A stretch of 16,406 nt of DNA, taken from NCBI GenBank assembly GCA_007135795.1, contig SLIE01000409.1, forward strand, positions 1-16,406, in the 5' to 3' direction. Origin of the DNA: Desulfobacterales bacterium. GTDB lineage: Bacteria; Desulfobacterota; Desulfobacteria; Desulfobacterales; Desulfosalsimonadaceae. The notes below the pieces were generated by a model. The model made no database searches. It was not told the origin of the DNA and was given only the letters and a program-made list of their open reading frames with translations. This document shows, in pieces, positions 1 to 7,077 of the stretch. Within the stretch, counting starts at the first letter, position 1; each line of letters opens with the position of its first letter. Made by a program: the position numbers and the translations under genes.

Positions 1-331
1 CGTCTTTTTCTACACCCATTATGTCGGGGTCAGACATTCCGGAATGTCCTATTTCAAGCATTTCCTCGGACCGATCTGGTGGATGGGCCCCTTGATCGCA
101 CCCATTGAAATCATCGGACATTTCGCAAGGGTGCTCTCCCTCTCTTTTCGACTCTTCGGAAACATGATGGGAAAAGAATTTGTTTTATTTATCCTCTTCA
201 TGCTGGCCGGCGCATTCTTTGCCCCGCTGCCCATGATGATGTTAGGCGTTTTCGTTTCACTGATACAGGCATTCATTTTCTACCTGTTGTCGATTATGTA
301 CTTCAGCCTGGCAATGGAAGACGCACACTGA
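1..331 (+). CDS. atpB: ATP synthase F0 subunit a, C-terminal part (5' end outside the window)
   Basis: The reading frame is open from base 2 and ends at TGA 329-331, so only about the last 109 residues are present. Subunit a is the membrane stator that forms the two half-channels for ions in F0. The fragment carries the family's most conserved block, LSLSFRLFGNM, whose arginine is the essential channel arginine (Arg210 in E. coli numbering). Nine residues later there is a glutamate at the position of E. coli Glu219. The last helix has the conserved glutamine in SLIQAFIFYLLS, and the protein ends MEDAH. Two or three hydrophobic segments fit the C-terminal helices. It lies 89 bp upstream of atpE in the same direction. 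No F1 genes follow, so F0 and F1 genes are probably in separate operons, as in many Desulfobacterota (known for the group, inferred here). Confidence 0.96.
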   Translation, partial: VFFYTHYVGVRHSGMSYFKHFLGPIWWMGPLIAPIEIIGHFARVLSLSFRLFGNMMGKEFVLFILFMLAGAFFAPLPMMMLGVFVSLIQAFIFYLLSIMYFSLAMEDAH

Positions 332-357
332 CAACTACGGAAATACTTTTTGGCAAT

Positions 358-371
358 ATATTATATAATAT
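358..371. other. 14-bp perfect AT palindrome in the atpB-atpE gap
   Basis: ATATTATATAATAT reads the same on both strands. It sits in the short gap between atpB and atpE and is followed by a T-rich stretch (GATTTTTTGG, 372-381). Because atpE is made in excess over other F0 subunits, the AT/U-rich leader may help translation, as the U-rich leader of E. coli atpE does. That role is inference. A complete -35/-10 promoter with good spacing was not found here. Confidence 0.4.
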
Positions 372-420
372 GATTTTTTGGAAGAAGCCGTTAATTTAAT
401 CACTTTAAGGAGGTTGTAAC

Positions 421-711
421 ATGGAATTCCAACTCGAAGCAGTACAGTTTTTTACCCGGATTGTTACCCTTGCCAGCCTTGGACTGGCAATCACCGCCAT
501 CGGATGTGGTCTTGCAATGTCCTTTGGCATCAAGGCAGCTGTTGAAGGTATCGCACGCAATCCGGAATCTTCTGGAAAGGTTACCGTCAGCATGCTTATC
601 GGTCTGGCCCTTATCGAGGCGCTTGCCATTTACGTCTTGGTTATCTCACTGATTTTGATCTACGCAACCCCCATGGTTGGAACGGTCACCGAGATGCTGC
701 AAGCCCTGTAG
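421..711 (+). CDS. atpE: ATP synthase F0 subunit c
   Basis: Subunit c forms the rotor ring of F0. The 96-residue protein is a two-helix hairpin: helix 1 about residues 14-40, the polar loop ARNPE at 45-49, and helix 2 about 57-84. Glu66 in LIGLALIEALAIY is the ion-carrying carboxylate (Asp61 in E. coli). The helix 1 glycine motif is partly replaced (G28, G30, A32, S34). The residue matching the sodium ligand Gln32 of Ilyobacter is Met33, and Ala67-Leu68 replace the Ser-Thr after the carboxylate, so a proton-driven enzyme is more likely than a sodium one (inference from the alignment). The start is well fixed: a full Shine-Dalgarno AAGGAGG at 407-413, 7 bases before ATG. A strong terminator follows 39 bp after the stop. 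Confidence 0.97.
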   Translation: MEFQLEAVQFFTRIVTLASLGLAITAIGCGLAMSFGIKAAVEGIARNPESSGKVTVSMLIGLALIEALAIYVLVISLILIYATPMVGTVTEMLQAL

Positions 712-750
712 AATTATATAACAGGCAATTTGCAACACTTGGAAAGATTT

Positions 751-785
751 AAAAAAAGCCGCACGGTTTCCGTGCGGCTTTTTTT
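751..785. terminator. Rho-independent terminator, bidirectional, between atpE and uvrA
   Basis: A perfect 9-bp GC-rich stem (GCCGCACGG 758-766 with CCGTGCGGC 770-778) closes a TTT loop. A run of seven T follows (779-785) and a run of seven A precedes it (751-757), so it can work on both strands. It ends the atp transcript, and the uvrA stop codon (784-786) lies inside its edge, so it also serves the pdxA-uvrA transcript from the other side. Confidence 0.95.
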
Positions 786-3669
786 AACCCGCAATCCGCC
801 CGGCCTTCTTCATCTTCATCGCCGGCTGACTCAATTGCAGCGCATCTTTCAAATAGCGCCCCGTATGTGAATTTTCTATTTCCACAAGCTGCTCGGGCGT
901 GCCGGTGGCAATGACCTGTCCCCCCTCATCACCACCCTCGGGTCCGAGGTCGATAATATAATCCGCATACTTGACCACATCGAGATTATGCTCGATCACG
1001 ATGACGGAGTTTCCCGACTCAACCAACCGGTTCAGTACAGAAAGCAATTTCTTGATATCATCCATGTGAAGCCCGGTCGTCGGTTCATCCAGAATATACA
1101 CGGTATTTCCGGTATCCCGCCTGGCCAGCTCCTTGGAAAGCTTTATGCGCTGGGCTTCACCACCGGAAAGCGTGGTTGCGGGCTGCCCGAGGCGTATATA
1201 ACCAAGCCCCACATCCACAAGGGTTTGCAATCGATTGCGGATACTGCCGATGTTCCTGAAAAAATCGATGGCCTGGTTGACCGTCATGTCCAATACTTCG
1301 GCGATATTCTTCCCTTTGTAACGAACCTCCAGGGTTTCCCGGTTGTATCGTTTCCCCCGGCACACATCACAGGTTACAAACACGTCCGGCAAAAAATGCA
1401 TCTCGATTTTTATGATCCCATCCCCGCTGCAAGCCTCGCATCTTCCACCTTTCACGTTAAAGGAAAACCGGCCGATTTTGTATCCCCTTGTTTTTGCATC
1501 GGGTGTAGCGGCAAACAACTCTCTGATAAACGTGAACAACCCGGTATACGTTCCAGGATTGGACCGGGGGGTACGGCCAATGGGGGACTGATTGATATTG
1601 ATCACCTTGTCCACATGCGCATAACCGGATACCGACGCGTGTCTTCCGGGGGCCAGGGTCGAGCGGTAAACACGCCGGGCAAGAACCCTGTACAAAATTT
1701 CAAAAACCAGGGTTGATTTCCCGGAACCGGAAACACCGGTGACACAAGTAAAACACCCCAGCGGAAAATCAACATCGATATTTTTCAAATTATTTTCAGA
1801 TGCACCGCGCACGGACAATAATCTTTCCGGATCGATCGGGCGACGTGTTTCAGGGATCTCGATCCGCTTTCTTCCTGCCAGGTAATCCCCGGTCAATGAA
1901 TCGGGCGCGTCGCTGATATATTCCGGCAACCCCGCGTATACGACATACCCCCCTTTTACACCAGCCACCGGCCCCATATCCACAACATAGTCCGACGCAC
2001 GAATCGTATCCTCATCATGCTCCACCACCAAAACAGTATTTCCAAGATCCCGCATTTTCAAAAGCGTATCCAGAAGCCGCTGATTATCGCGCTGGTGGAG
2101 TCCGATACTCGGTTCATCGAGCACATACAACACACCGGTTAACTTGGAGCCGATCTGGGTCGCCAGCCGGATGCGCTGACTTTCACCACCAGAAAGGGTC
2201 GACGCCGCGCGATCGAGGGTAAGATAAGACAACCCCACGTCTTGCAGAAACTGCATCCGGTCATAAATCTCTTTTAAAATCCGGGAGGAGATCATGGCGT
2301 TTTTGCCTTCCATCGGCATTTCCGTAAAAAACCGGTTCGCCTTTTCCACTGAAAGCGCGGTCACCTCGGATATATTTTTATCATTCACTTTAACGGCCAG
2401 GCTGACCGGGTTCAACCGCGCCCCCTTGCACGCCGGGCAGGGCCGAAAGTTCATGTACTGCTTGATTTCTTCCCGGATAACATTCGAGTCGGTTTCCATG
2501 TAGCGGCGTTTAAGGTTCGGGATAACACCCTCAAACGTACGGGTAAAATTAATCCGCCGCTCCTTGTGAGATGATTGAAACGGAATTTTTTCCTTCCCCG
2601 AACCATACAGCAATACTTTCTTGAATTTTTCCGGAAGATCCTTGTAAGGCTTGTATATGTCTGTATTATAATGGATCGTGAGCGCTTCTAAAAACTCCGC
2701 AAACTGCACCGAACTGCGGTTCACCCAGGGTAGTATGGCCCCGCTTCTCAGCGACTGCTCCTGATCCGGAACAACCAGATCCGGATCAAACTCGGTGGTC
2801 GTCCCCAACCCGTCGCACCGTGTACACGCACCTTGGGGGGAATTGAAAGAAAAATTCGCAGGGGTCAACTCGGTAAAACTGATACCACAATCAATGCACG
2901 CTGCTTTTTCCGAGAATAAAACCGGTGCGGAAAGACTGACGCCGCTTTTATCCATGATTTCTACCGCGGCAAGTCCGTTTGAATTTGAAATGGCCAGCTC
3001 CATGGAGTCGGAGAGCCGGTTGCGCATGTTTGGCTTGACCACGAGACGATCGACCACCACGTCTATGGTATGTTTCTTTTTTTGATCCAGTTTCCCGACG
3101 GATTCAATTTCCTGAATCTCACCATCCACCTTGACCCTTGCGAACCCTTCCTTCTTAAGACGAGCAAAAAGCCGTTCATGCCCGCCTTTTTGAGCGGTTA
3201 CCAGCGGCGCCAGGATAATGATCCGCGTATCTTCCGGCATGGCCATGACCTGATCCACCATCTGGTCAATCGATTGAAAGGATATCGGCTTTCCGCACTG
3301 GTAACAATGTGGTGTACCCGCCCTGGCAAACAACAGACGCAGGTAATCGTATATTTCCGTAACCGTTCCCACGGTGGATCGGGGGTTGTGACTTGCGGAT
3401 TTTTGCTCGATCGCGATTGCCGGAGACAATCCTTCGATGGAATCCACATCCGGCTTTTCCATCCGCTCCAGAAACTGACGGGCATACGTGGAAAGCGATT
3501 CAACATACCGGCGCTGTCCCTCCGCATAAAGCGTATCAAATGCCAAAGATGATTTTCCAGACCCGGAAAGGCCCGTAATAACAATGAACTTGTTTCTCGG
3601 CAAGGACACATCAATATTTTTCAGGTTGTGCATTCGCGCACCCCTGATCGTTATTTCACCAGATTTCAT
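784..3669 (-). CDS. uvrA: Excinuclease ABC subunit A (UvrA)
   Basis: UvrA is the damage-sensing ATPase of nucleotide excision repair; with UvrB it scans DNA in the cytoplasm. At 961 residues it is slightly longer than E. coli UvrA (940). Both ABC halves are intact. Half 1 has Walker [10 protein letters not shown] at 33-41, signature LSGGESQ at 492-498 and Walker B LYVLDEP at 514-520. Half 2 has Walker [10 protein letters not shown] at 645-653, signature LSGGEAQ at 834-840 and Walker B VYILDEP at 857-863. Zinc-binding cysteine pairs are visible: CYQC 122-125, CIDC 258-261 with CTRC 282-285, CPAC 411-414, and CEAC 744-747 with CDVC 767-770. The ATG at 3667-3669 has only a weak ribosome binding site. 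It starts 37 bp after the pdxA stop on the same strand, so the two are probably co-transcribed. Confidence 0.99.
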   Translation of the reverse strand: MKSGEITIRGARMHNLKNIDVSLPRNKFIVITGLSGSGKSSLAFDTLYAEGQRRYVESLSTYARQFLERMEKPDVDSIEGLSPAIAIEQKSASHNPRSTVGTVTEIYDYLRLLFARAGTPHCYQCGKPISFQSIDQMVDQVMAMPEDTRIIILAPLVTAQKGGHERLFARLKKEGFARVKVDGEIQEIESVGKLDQKKKHTIDVVVDRLVVKPNMRNRLSDSMELAISNSNGLAAVEIMDKSGVSLSAPVLFSEKAACIDCGISFTELTPANFSFNSPQGACTRCDGLGTTTEFDPDLVVPDQEQSLRSGAILPWVNRSSVQFAEFLEALTIHYNTDIYKPYKDLPEKFKKVLLYGSGKEKIPFQSSHKERRINFTRTFEGVIPNLKRRYMETDSNVIREEIKQYMNFRPCPACKGARLNPVSLAVKVNDKNISEVTALSVEKANRFFTEMPMEGKNAMISSRILKEIYDRMQFLQDVGLSYLTLDRAASTLSGGESQRIRLATQIGSKLTGVLYVLDEPSIGLHQRDNQRLLDTLLKMRDLGNTVLVVEHDEDTIRASDYVVDMGPVAGVKGGYVVYAGLPEYISDAPDSLTGDYLAGRKRIEIPETRRPIDPERLLSVRGASENNLKNIDVDFPLGCFTCVTGVSGSGKSTLVFEILYRVLARRVYRSTLAPGRHASVSGYAHVDKVININQSPIGRTPRSNPGTYTGLFTFIRELFAATPDAKTRGYKIGRFSFNVKGGRCEACSGDGIIKIEMHFLPDVFVTCDVCRGKRYNRETLEVRYKGKNIAEVLDMTVNQAIDFFRNIGSIRNRLQTLVDVGLGYIRLGQPATTLSGGEAQRIKLSKELARRDTGNTVYILDEPTTGLHMDDIKKLLSVLNRLVESGNSVIVIEHNLDVVKYADYIIDLGPEGGDEGGQVIATGTPEQLVEIENSHTGRYLKDALQLSQPAMKMKKAGRIAG

Positions 3670-3706
3670 ATGTGACCGTTTATCTCATCCAAAAGAAAAT
3701 ATATGA

Positions 3707-4732
3707 TTAAGCGCCTGTCTTTCCATTCCGAACACAAAGCGCCTGATGGGCCGCCATCTTCAAAGCCGCCACCAGACTTCCGGGATCCGCCTTCCCCTGC
3801 CCTGCAATATCGTATGCGGTACCGTGATCAACCGATGTCCGGATCACGGGAAGTCCGAGTGTCGTGTTAACGCCATCCGTAAAATGGATCATTTTAAAGG
3901 GAATCAACCCCTGATCGTGATACATGCAGACAACAGCGTCATATGCACCGGAAACTGCCTGGTAAAACAACGTATCCGGCGGCAGCGGGCCTGTGACCCG
4001 TATCCCCTTGGCCCTGGCATTGGAAACCGCAGGCCGGATTATCACTGTTTCCTCGGAACCAAACATCTCCTCTTCCCCTGCGTGCGGATTCAACGCCGCC
4101 ACCGCAATTTTTGGATGCACAATACCAAATCGCGTTTTAAGGGAATCTTCGGTAAGCGATATGACCGTTTCAATGATTTCGGTGCTGAGGGCGCCGGGTA
4201 CATCCTTCAACGCCATGTGAATCGTTGCAAGCACCACTTTAAGCCGGTCACCTGCCATCATCATGGCATATACCGGGGTATTCGTCCTGTGGGCAATCAT
4301 TTCCGTGTGCCCGTGAAATTCACTTCTTGCCAGTTTCATGGCAGCCTTGTTAATGGGACAGGTCGTGATTGCGTCAATTGTTCCGGCCATCGCCATGTCA
4401 GTCGCAACATTGATGTAATCGATCATGGCATGACCGGTTCTTTGGGTCGGGCTTGCCCACGTAACCGATTTTTCATCCAAATGGGAAATATCGAGTACAT
4501 CTATTTTCCTGTGTTGCCAACGTGCCGCCTCAACGGTATCGATTCCAGCAAATTCGATTTTCAAATCCACCGTATCAGCCGCTTTTTTCAATATATTGAC
4601 ATCACCGATCACCAAAGGACGCAATACATGAAATAACCCGGGATCATCGAACGCCCGGCAAATAATCTCAGGGCCGATGCCAACCGGGTCCCCCATGGTT
4701 ATTCCAATGACGGGTTTATATGGATTATTCAT
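3707..4732 (-). CDS. pdxA: 4-hydroxythreonine-4-phosphate dehydrogenase (PdxA)
   Basis: PdxA oxidises 4-phosphohydroxy-L-threonine with NAD in the DXP-dependent vitamin B6 (pyridoxal phosphate) pathway. The 341-residue protein begins with the family block ITMGDPVGIGPEI (11-23). The three metal-binding histidines can be placed: His172 (ATIHMAL), His217 (LNPHAGE) and His272 (MYHDQG), matching His166, His211 and His266 of the E. coli enzyme (329 residues). The substrate-binding GHTE lies at 141-144. I chose the ATG at 4730-4732 because TTAAGGCAG lies just upstream and the N-terminus fits the family. A TTG at 4762 or an ATG at 4747 would add 10 or 5 residues without a better site. pdxA is the first gene of a pair with uvrA. 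Confidence 0.96.
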   Translation of the reverse strand: MNNPYKPVIGITMGDPVGIGPEIICRAFDDPGLFHVLRPLVIGDVNILKKAADTVDLKIEFAGIDTVEAARWQHRKIDVLDISHLDEKSVTWASPTQRTGHAMIDYINVATDMAMAGTIDAITTCPINKAAMKLARSEFHGHTEMIAHRTNTPVYAMMMAGDRLKVVLATIHMALKDVPGALSTEIIETVISLTEDSLKTRFGIVHPKIAVAALNPHAGEEEMFGSEETVIIRPAVSNARAKGIRVTGPLPPDTLFYQAVSGAYDAVVCMYHDQGLIPFKMIHFTDGVNTTLGLPVIRTSVDHGTAYDIAGQGKADPGSLVAALKMAAHQALCVRNGKTGA

Positions 4733-4823
4733 GATCTGCCTTAACATCAAATTGGATATCAAATTTTTATTTACCCTGATCAGGCCCGATTAGAAAAAAA
4801 AAGTCCAGCCTCCAGCAGGGGTA

Positions 4824-4852
4824 CTTATAACAAATGCTCATATGTAAAACAA
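4824..4852 (-). promoter_or_regulatory. Candidate promoter for pdxA-uvrA
   Basis: On the minus strand a -35-like TTGTTT (4847-4852) and a -10-like TATAAG (4824-4829) are separated by 17 bases. Transcription would begin near 4817, giving a leader of about 85 nt before the pdxA start. The match is only fair, and no operator was recognised. Confidence 0.4.
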
Positions 4853-5027
4853 CCGGTGTATTTTTCCCATGGTATCACCACGAAGAATGCCCGGCAGGTC
4901 CAATCAGGTAATAATAACCATTTCTTTTGTCATTCCAAAATAAAAATTGTAACACTCCAATCGATCCAATGATCCCTACAATAAATTAGAAGCTATCTTA
5001 ACAAAAACCGAAGATCCGGCCACATTC

Positions 5028-5170
5028 GTAGGTTGGTGCTGAGCGAAGCGAAGCCCAACACCCACCCGCATGCAATTTGTCTTTTCAAGCGCCGAGACCA
5101 TTCATCAGTATGTTTTAAGCGGAGTAATGGATCATTTGCTGGGCTTCGCCTCGCTCAGCGCCAACCTACT
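5028..5170. repeat. REP-like inverted repeat with 33-bp arms
   Basis: The left arm (5028-5060, beginning GTAGGTTGGTGCTGAGCG) and the right arm (5138-5170, ending CTCAGCGCCAACCTAC) are inverted copies with 3 mismatches over 33 bp. The spacer is 77 bp. Each arm contains AGCGA.GCGAAGCCCA. The GTAGGTTGG...GAAGCCCAACA core resembles REP-type palindromes that are scattered in many bacterial genomes and moved by RAYT (TnpA_REP) proteins. No RAYT gene is present in the window. The assignment to REP is from memory of the motif and is inference. Confidence 0.7.
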
Positions 5171-5308
5171 CGCTCAAGCCAATATACTCTTCAGTGATGG
5201 GCAACCCAATCCGAAATGCATTACTTGTCTGTGACGTTATGCCACAACACCAATCCAATTTTAGTGAAAAACATTACAGGTATATTTTATTTTGAGATGG
5301 CTTGTCGT

Positions 5309-6253
5309 TTAATCGCCGCGGACCGGCCAGAGGGAAAATTCGGCGTTTTCCTTGAACCCCACACCAACAACCCCGTCCTTCATGTAAAAGGCCCATGCAT
5401 AACGTGTTTCATACATGCTTGTAGTATTCGACCAGTAAAAATCAGAGACATCCAGAAAAGGATGCCCGCCAGGTAGGGCCGGCGAATGGTTACCAAGATC
5501 GGCCAGGCTTTCGATTTCACGTATTTCCGGGATGCGCCAATTATTGAAACCGTGAGCGTTCTCACGGTTCATCCGGGTCACTTTTGATCGTGCATCCGGC
5601 CAGGTGTGAAAGCGGTTTCCATGACACGCATTACGGGTCCAGAACAACCCGGTCAGACGATCCAGAACAACATCAACAAGTACTTCAAACCGGGGATCCG
5701 GCCATCCTGTCCCGGATTCCAGGGCAATTTTTTGTATCATATGGTCTTTACAGGGCAATGTTCGCCCTACTGCATCATAACAACGACGCTGCCCGGGAAA
5801 ATACACGGCAGCCTTTTCGGCAACCGCCCCTCTGACCGGCCAAACCATGTTCGAGGCCTGTTTCATACCCCGGTAAACTTTTGCCCCACCGAAGTGAACA
5901 TACCATGCCTGAGCCGGAAGTCGCACGCAGGTTCCCGCGCTCCAGTAATACCCGTGAAAGACATTGAGAAATGGATGATCCGGAGGGAGTGAAGGATTGA
6001 TTCGGGCATGGCTGACAAGTGAAAAAAGTTCCCGCCGGTTAGGAAGGCGCCAATCGGAATACCCTCCGTAACGCTCACCATTGAGGGTCTCCACAAATGC
6101 AAATGCTTCTTTCCATGTCAATGGAAATTCTGACACCCCGGCATCCCTGCACCATGTCAGACCGGTTTCCAAATCAATCACAACATCTGTCGAAGTTTCA
6201 AATCGGAGGGTCACAACCCATCCCCTTTCATTGACTGCTTCATTTGGTAGCAT
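5309..6253 (-). CDS. Protein with two DUF1566 (Lcl C-terminal-like) domains
   Basis: The 314-residue protein consists almost wholly of two copies of the DUF1566/Lcl C-terminal fold, seen in sequence as repeated blocks. Copy 1 (about 16-140) has GLTW (31-34), DWRLPNRREL (67-76), YYWSA and VWPVRG. Copy 2 (about 185-314) has GLFW, NNWRIPEIREI, FYWSNTTS and LWPVRGD. Such domains are common in secreted or surface proteins of Deltaproteobacteria and Legionella; Lcl is a collagen-like adhesin, but there is no collagen repeat here. I see no signal peptide, so location and role are unknown. The start is uncertain: the ATG at 6253 has no ribosome binding site, while a GTG at 6212-6214 has AAGGGGA 7-8 bases upstream and would give 301 residues. 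It is not in an obvious operon. Confidence 0.85.
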   Translation of the reverse strand: MLPNEAVNERGWVVTLRFETSTDVVIDLETGLTWCRDAGVSEFPLTWKEAFAFVETLNGERYGGYSDWRLPNRRELFSLVSHARINPSLPPDHPFLNVFHGYYWSAGTCVRLPAQAWYVHFGGAKVYRGMKQASNMVWPVRGAVAEKAAVYFPGQRRCYDAVGRTLPCKDHMIQKIALESGTGWPDPRFEVLVDVVLDRLTGLFWTRNACHGNRFHTWPDARSKVTRMNRENAHGFNNWRIPEIREIESLADLGNHSPALPGGHPFLDVSDFYWSNTTSMYETRYAWAFYMKDGVVGVGFKENAEFSLWPVRGD

Positions 6254-6305
6254 TGTAAAAATGACATAATTGGAAAACTTGCTTCAGGTATTTTTCCGCA
6301 CACCC

Positions 6306-6478
6306 CTGATCGCATCTTAAAAGTCGCGATCAGACAGTTTTGTAAAAAGTTCAAATCAAGGCTTGTGTAATCCTGAAGAATACATCGGACGGAAGTGTAG
6401 GTGTATGTCTACAAGGCGTAAGCCGCAAATTCTAATTGATGTGCGCAAGCGCAAATATAGGGCTTTTACGAAATCCTG
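6306..6478. repeat. Hairpin plus TIR-bounded intergenic repeat
   Basis: A perfect 8-bp hairpin (CTGATCGC 6306-6313 with GCGATCAG 6326-6333) is followed at once by an element bounded by imperfect inverted ends. CAGTTTTGTAAAAAG starts at 6335, and its partner CTTTTACGAAATCCTG ends at 6478. Inside are short palindromes: TGTAG/CTACA (6396-6413) and TGCGC-AA-GCGCA (6442-6453). The element is about 144 bp, has no ORF and fills most of the gap between the DUF1566 gene and marR. Ends of the type TTTTGTAAAAAG...CTTTTTACGAAA recall dispersed repeats of Deltaproteobacteria (memory, not checked). Confidence 0.55.
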
Positions 6479-6510
6479 AACATTAATTAATAGATTGATA
6501 AAAAAGCATA

Positions 6511-6551
6511 TTGACTAAAATCATGTTTTATAATAATTGTTCGCATACAAA
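6511..6551 (+). promoter_or_regulatory. Candidate marR promoter with overlapping operator motif
   Basis: TTGACT (6511-6516) and a consensus -10 TATAAT (6529-6534) are present, but with only 12 bases between them, so the exact -35 is uncertain. Directly after the -10, at 6540-6551, lies TTCGCATACAAA. The same 12 bases recur upstream of the acyl-CoA dehydrogenase gene (7041-7052). Including flanks, TTGT-TCGCAT-ACAA (6537-6550) is an imperfect palindrome. The position at the expected transcription start suits an autorepressor site (inference). Confidence 0.5.
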
Positions 6552-6564
6552 GGATTTTATCAAT

Positions 6565-6987
6565 ATGGAAAAACTTCCCGATGATTTACCCGAGTGTCTG
6601 GTCTTCCTGCTGGGAAAAGCATACCAGAAAGCGCATGGCGATTTCAAGAAACGGCTGAAACCCTATGGGCTCACAAACATGCAGCACCTCGTACTCGAGG
6701 GATTGTGGTATCAAAACGGCATGACCGCCACGGAAATATCCAGACTATTGCGCCTCGACAAGGCCACCTTATCCGGAGTACTCGACCGTATGGTCGAAAC
6801 CGACTGGGTATTCCGGGAACCCCATCCGGAAGACGGTCGTGTGTATCAACTATTCACGTCTGAAAAAGCCGACACATTGAGAGATGAACTCATCGAGGAG
6901 CGAAAAAACGCGAACGATGATATTATGGCCCTTTTTTCAATAGAAGATCGGCAAACGCTCACCCGCTTATTGTGGGAAATGATTTAA
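6565..6987 (+). CDS. MarR-family transcriptional regulator
   Basis: This is a 140-residue dimeric winged-helix DNA-binding protein. The core is clear: the helix-turn-helix at about 53-80 (MTATEISRLLRLDKATLSGV) and the wing with the family motif PEDGRVYQLFTSE (88-100). Helices at both ends fit the dimer interface. I chose the ATG at 6565 because AAAGGA (6549-6554) lies 10 bases upstream and 140 residues is normal for MarR. A TTG at 6511 would add 18 residues, but it overlaps a likely promoter element. The next gene, an acyl-CoA dehydrogenase, begins 90 bp downstream and carries the same 12-bp promoter motif, so this protein probably represses both and responds to an acyl-CoA or aromatic ligand. 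The ligand is unknown. Confidence 0.93.
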   Translation: MEKLPDDLPECLVFLLGKAYQKAHGDFKKRLKPYGLTNMQHLVLEGLWYQNGMTATEISRLLRLDKATLSGVLDRMVETDWVFREPHPEDGRVYQLFTSEKADTLRDELIEERKNANDDIMALFSIEDRQTLTRLLWEMI

Positions 6988-6998
6988 GAAGATCTCAA

Positions 6999-7052
6999 TT
7001 GGCATCGGTATTATGATATTATATAGCTTTGGTCATAAGGTTCGCATACAAA
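6999..7052 (+). promoter_or_regulatory. Candidate promoter and MarR operator of the acyl-CoA dehydrogenase gene
   Basis: TTGGCA (6999-7004) and TATAGC (7022-7027, 17-bp spacing) or TATATA (7020-7025, 15-bp spacing) form a fair promoter in the 90-bp gap after marR. TTCGCATACAAA at 7041-7052 exactly repeats the 12 bases at 6540-6551 and again lies just downstream of the -10. A separate promoter implies that the dehydrogenase gene can be induced apart from marR. Confidence 0.5.
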
Positions 7053-7077
7053 CAAGTTTACCCAATACGGAGGCATC

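Larger units (their letters stand above)
4733..5308. other. Non-coding gap between the pdxA and DUF1566 genes
   Basis: This stretch of 576 bp holds no convincing gene. From left to right it contains the pdxA leader, with a run of A at about 4794-4802 that reads as T on the minus strand, then the candidate pdxA promoter (4824-4852), and then a large inverted repeat (5028-5170). Nothing was recognised between 5171 and the end of the DUF1566 gene, and no clear terminator was seen for that gene. Confidence 0.6.

Noticed and set aside
988..1716. 242-residue plus-strand frame inside uvrA
   Set aside because: It is a shadow of the strongly conserved uvrA on the other strand and has no family features.
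3746..4636. 296-residue plus-strand frame inside pdxA
   Set aside because: It is antisense to pdxA, rich in Cys, His and Arg as shadow frames often are, and has no recognisable domain.
4790..4830. Attenuator in the pdxA leader (T run on the minus strand after a weak stem)
   Set aside because: The stem is short and broken by mismatches and overlaps the -10 of the candidate promoter, so it would not be fully transcribed.
5028..5170. CRISPR array or integron site
   Set aside because: There are only two inverted copies and no regularly spaced direct repeats or nearby cas or integrase genes.
6511..6564. TTG start that would lengthen the MarR protein by 18 residues
   Set aside because: The segment carries promoter-like elements and the repeated operator candidate, and the extra residues do not fit the family.
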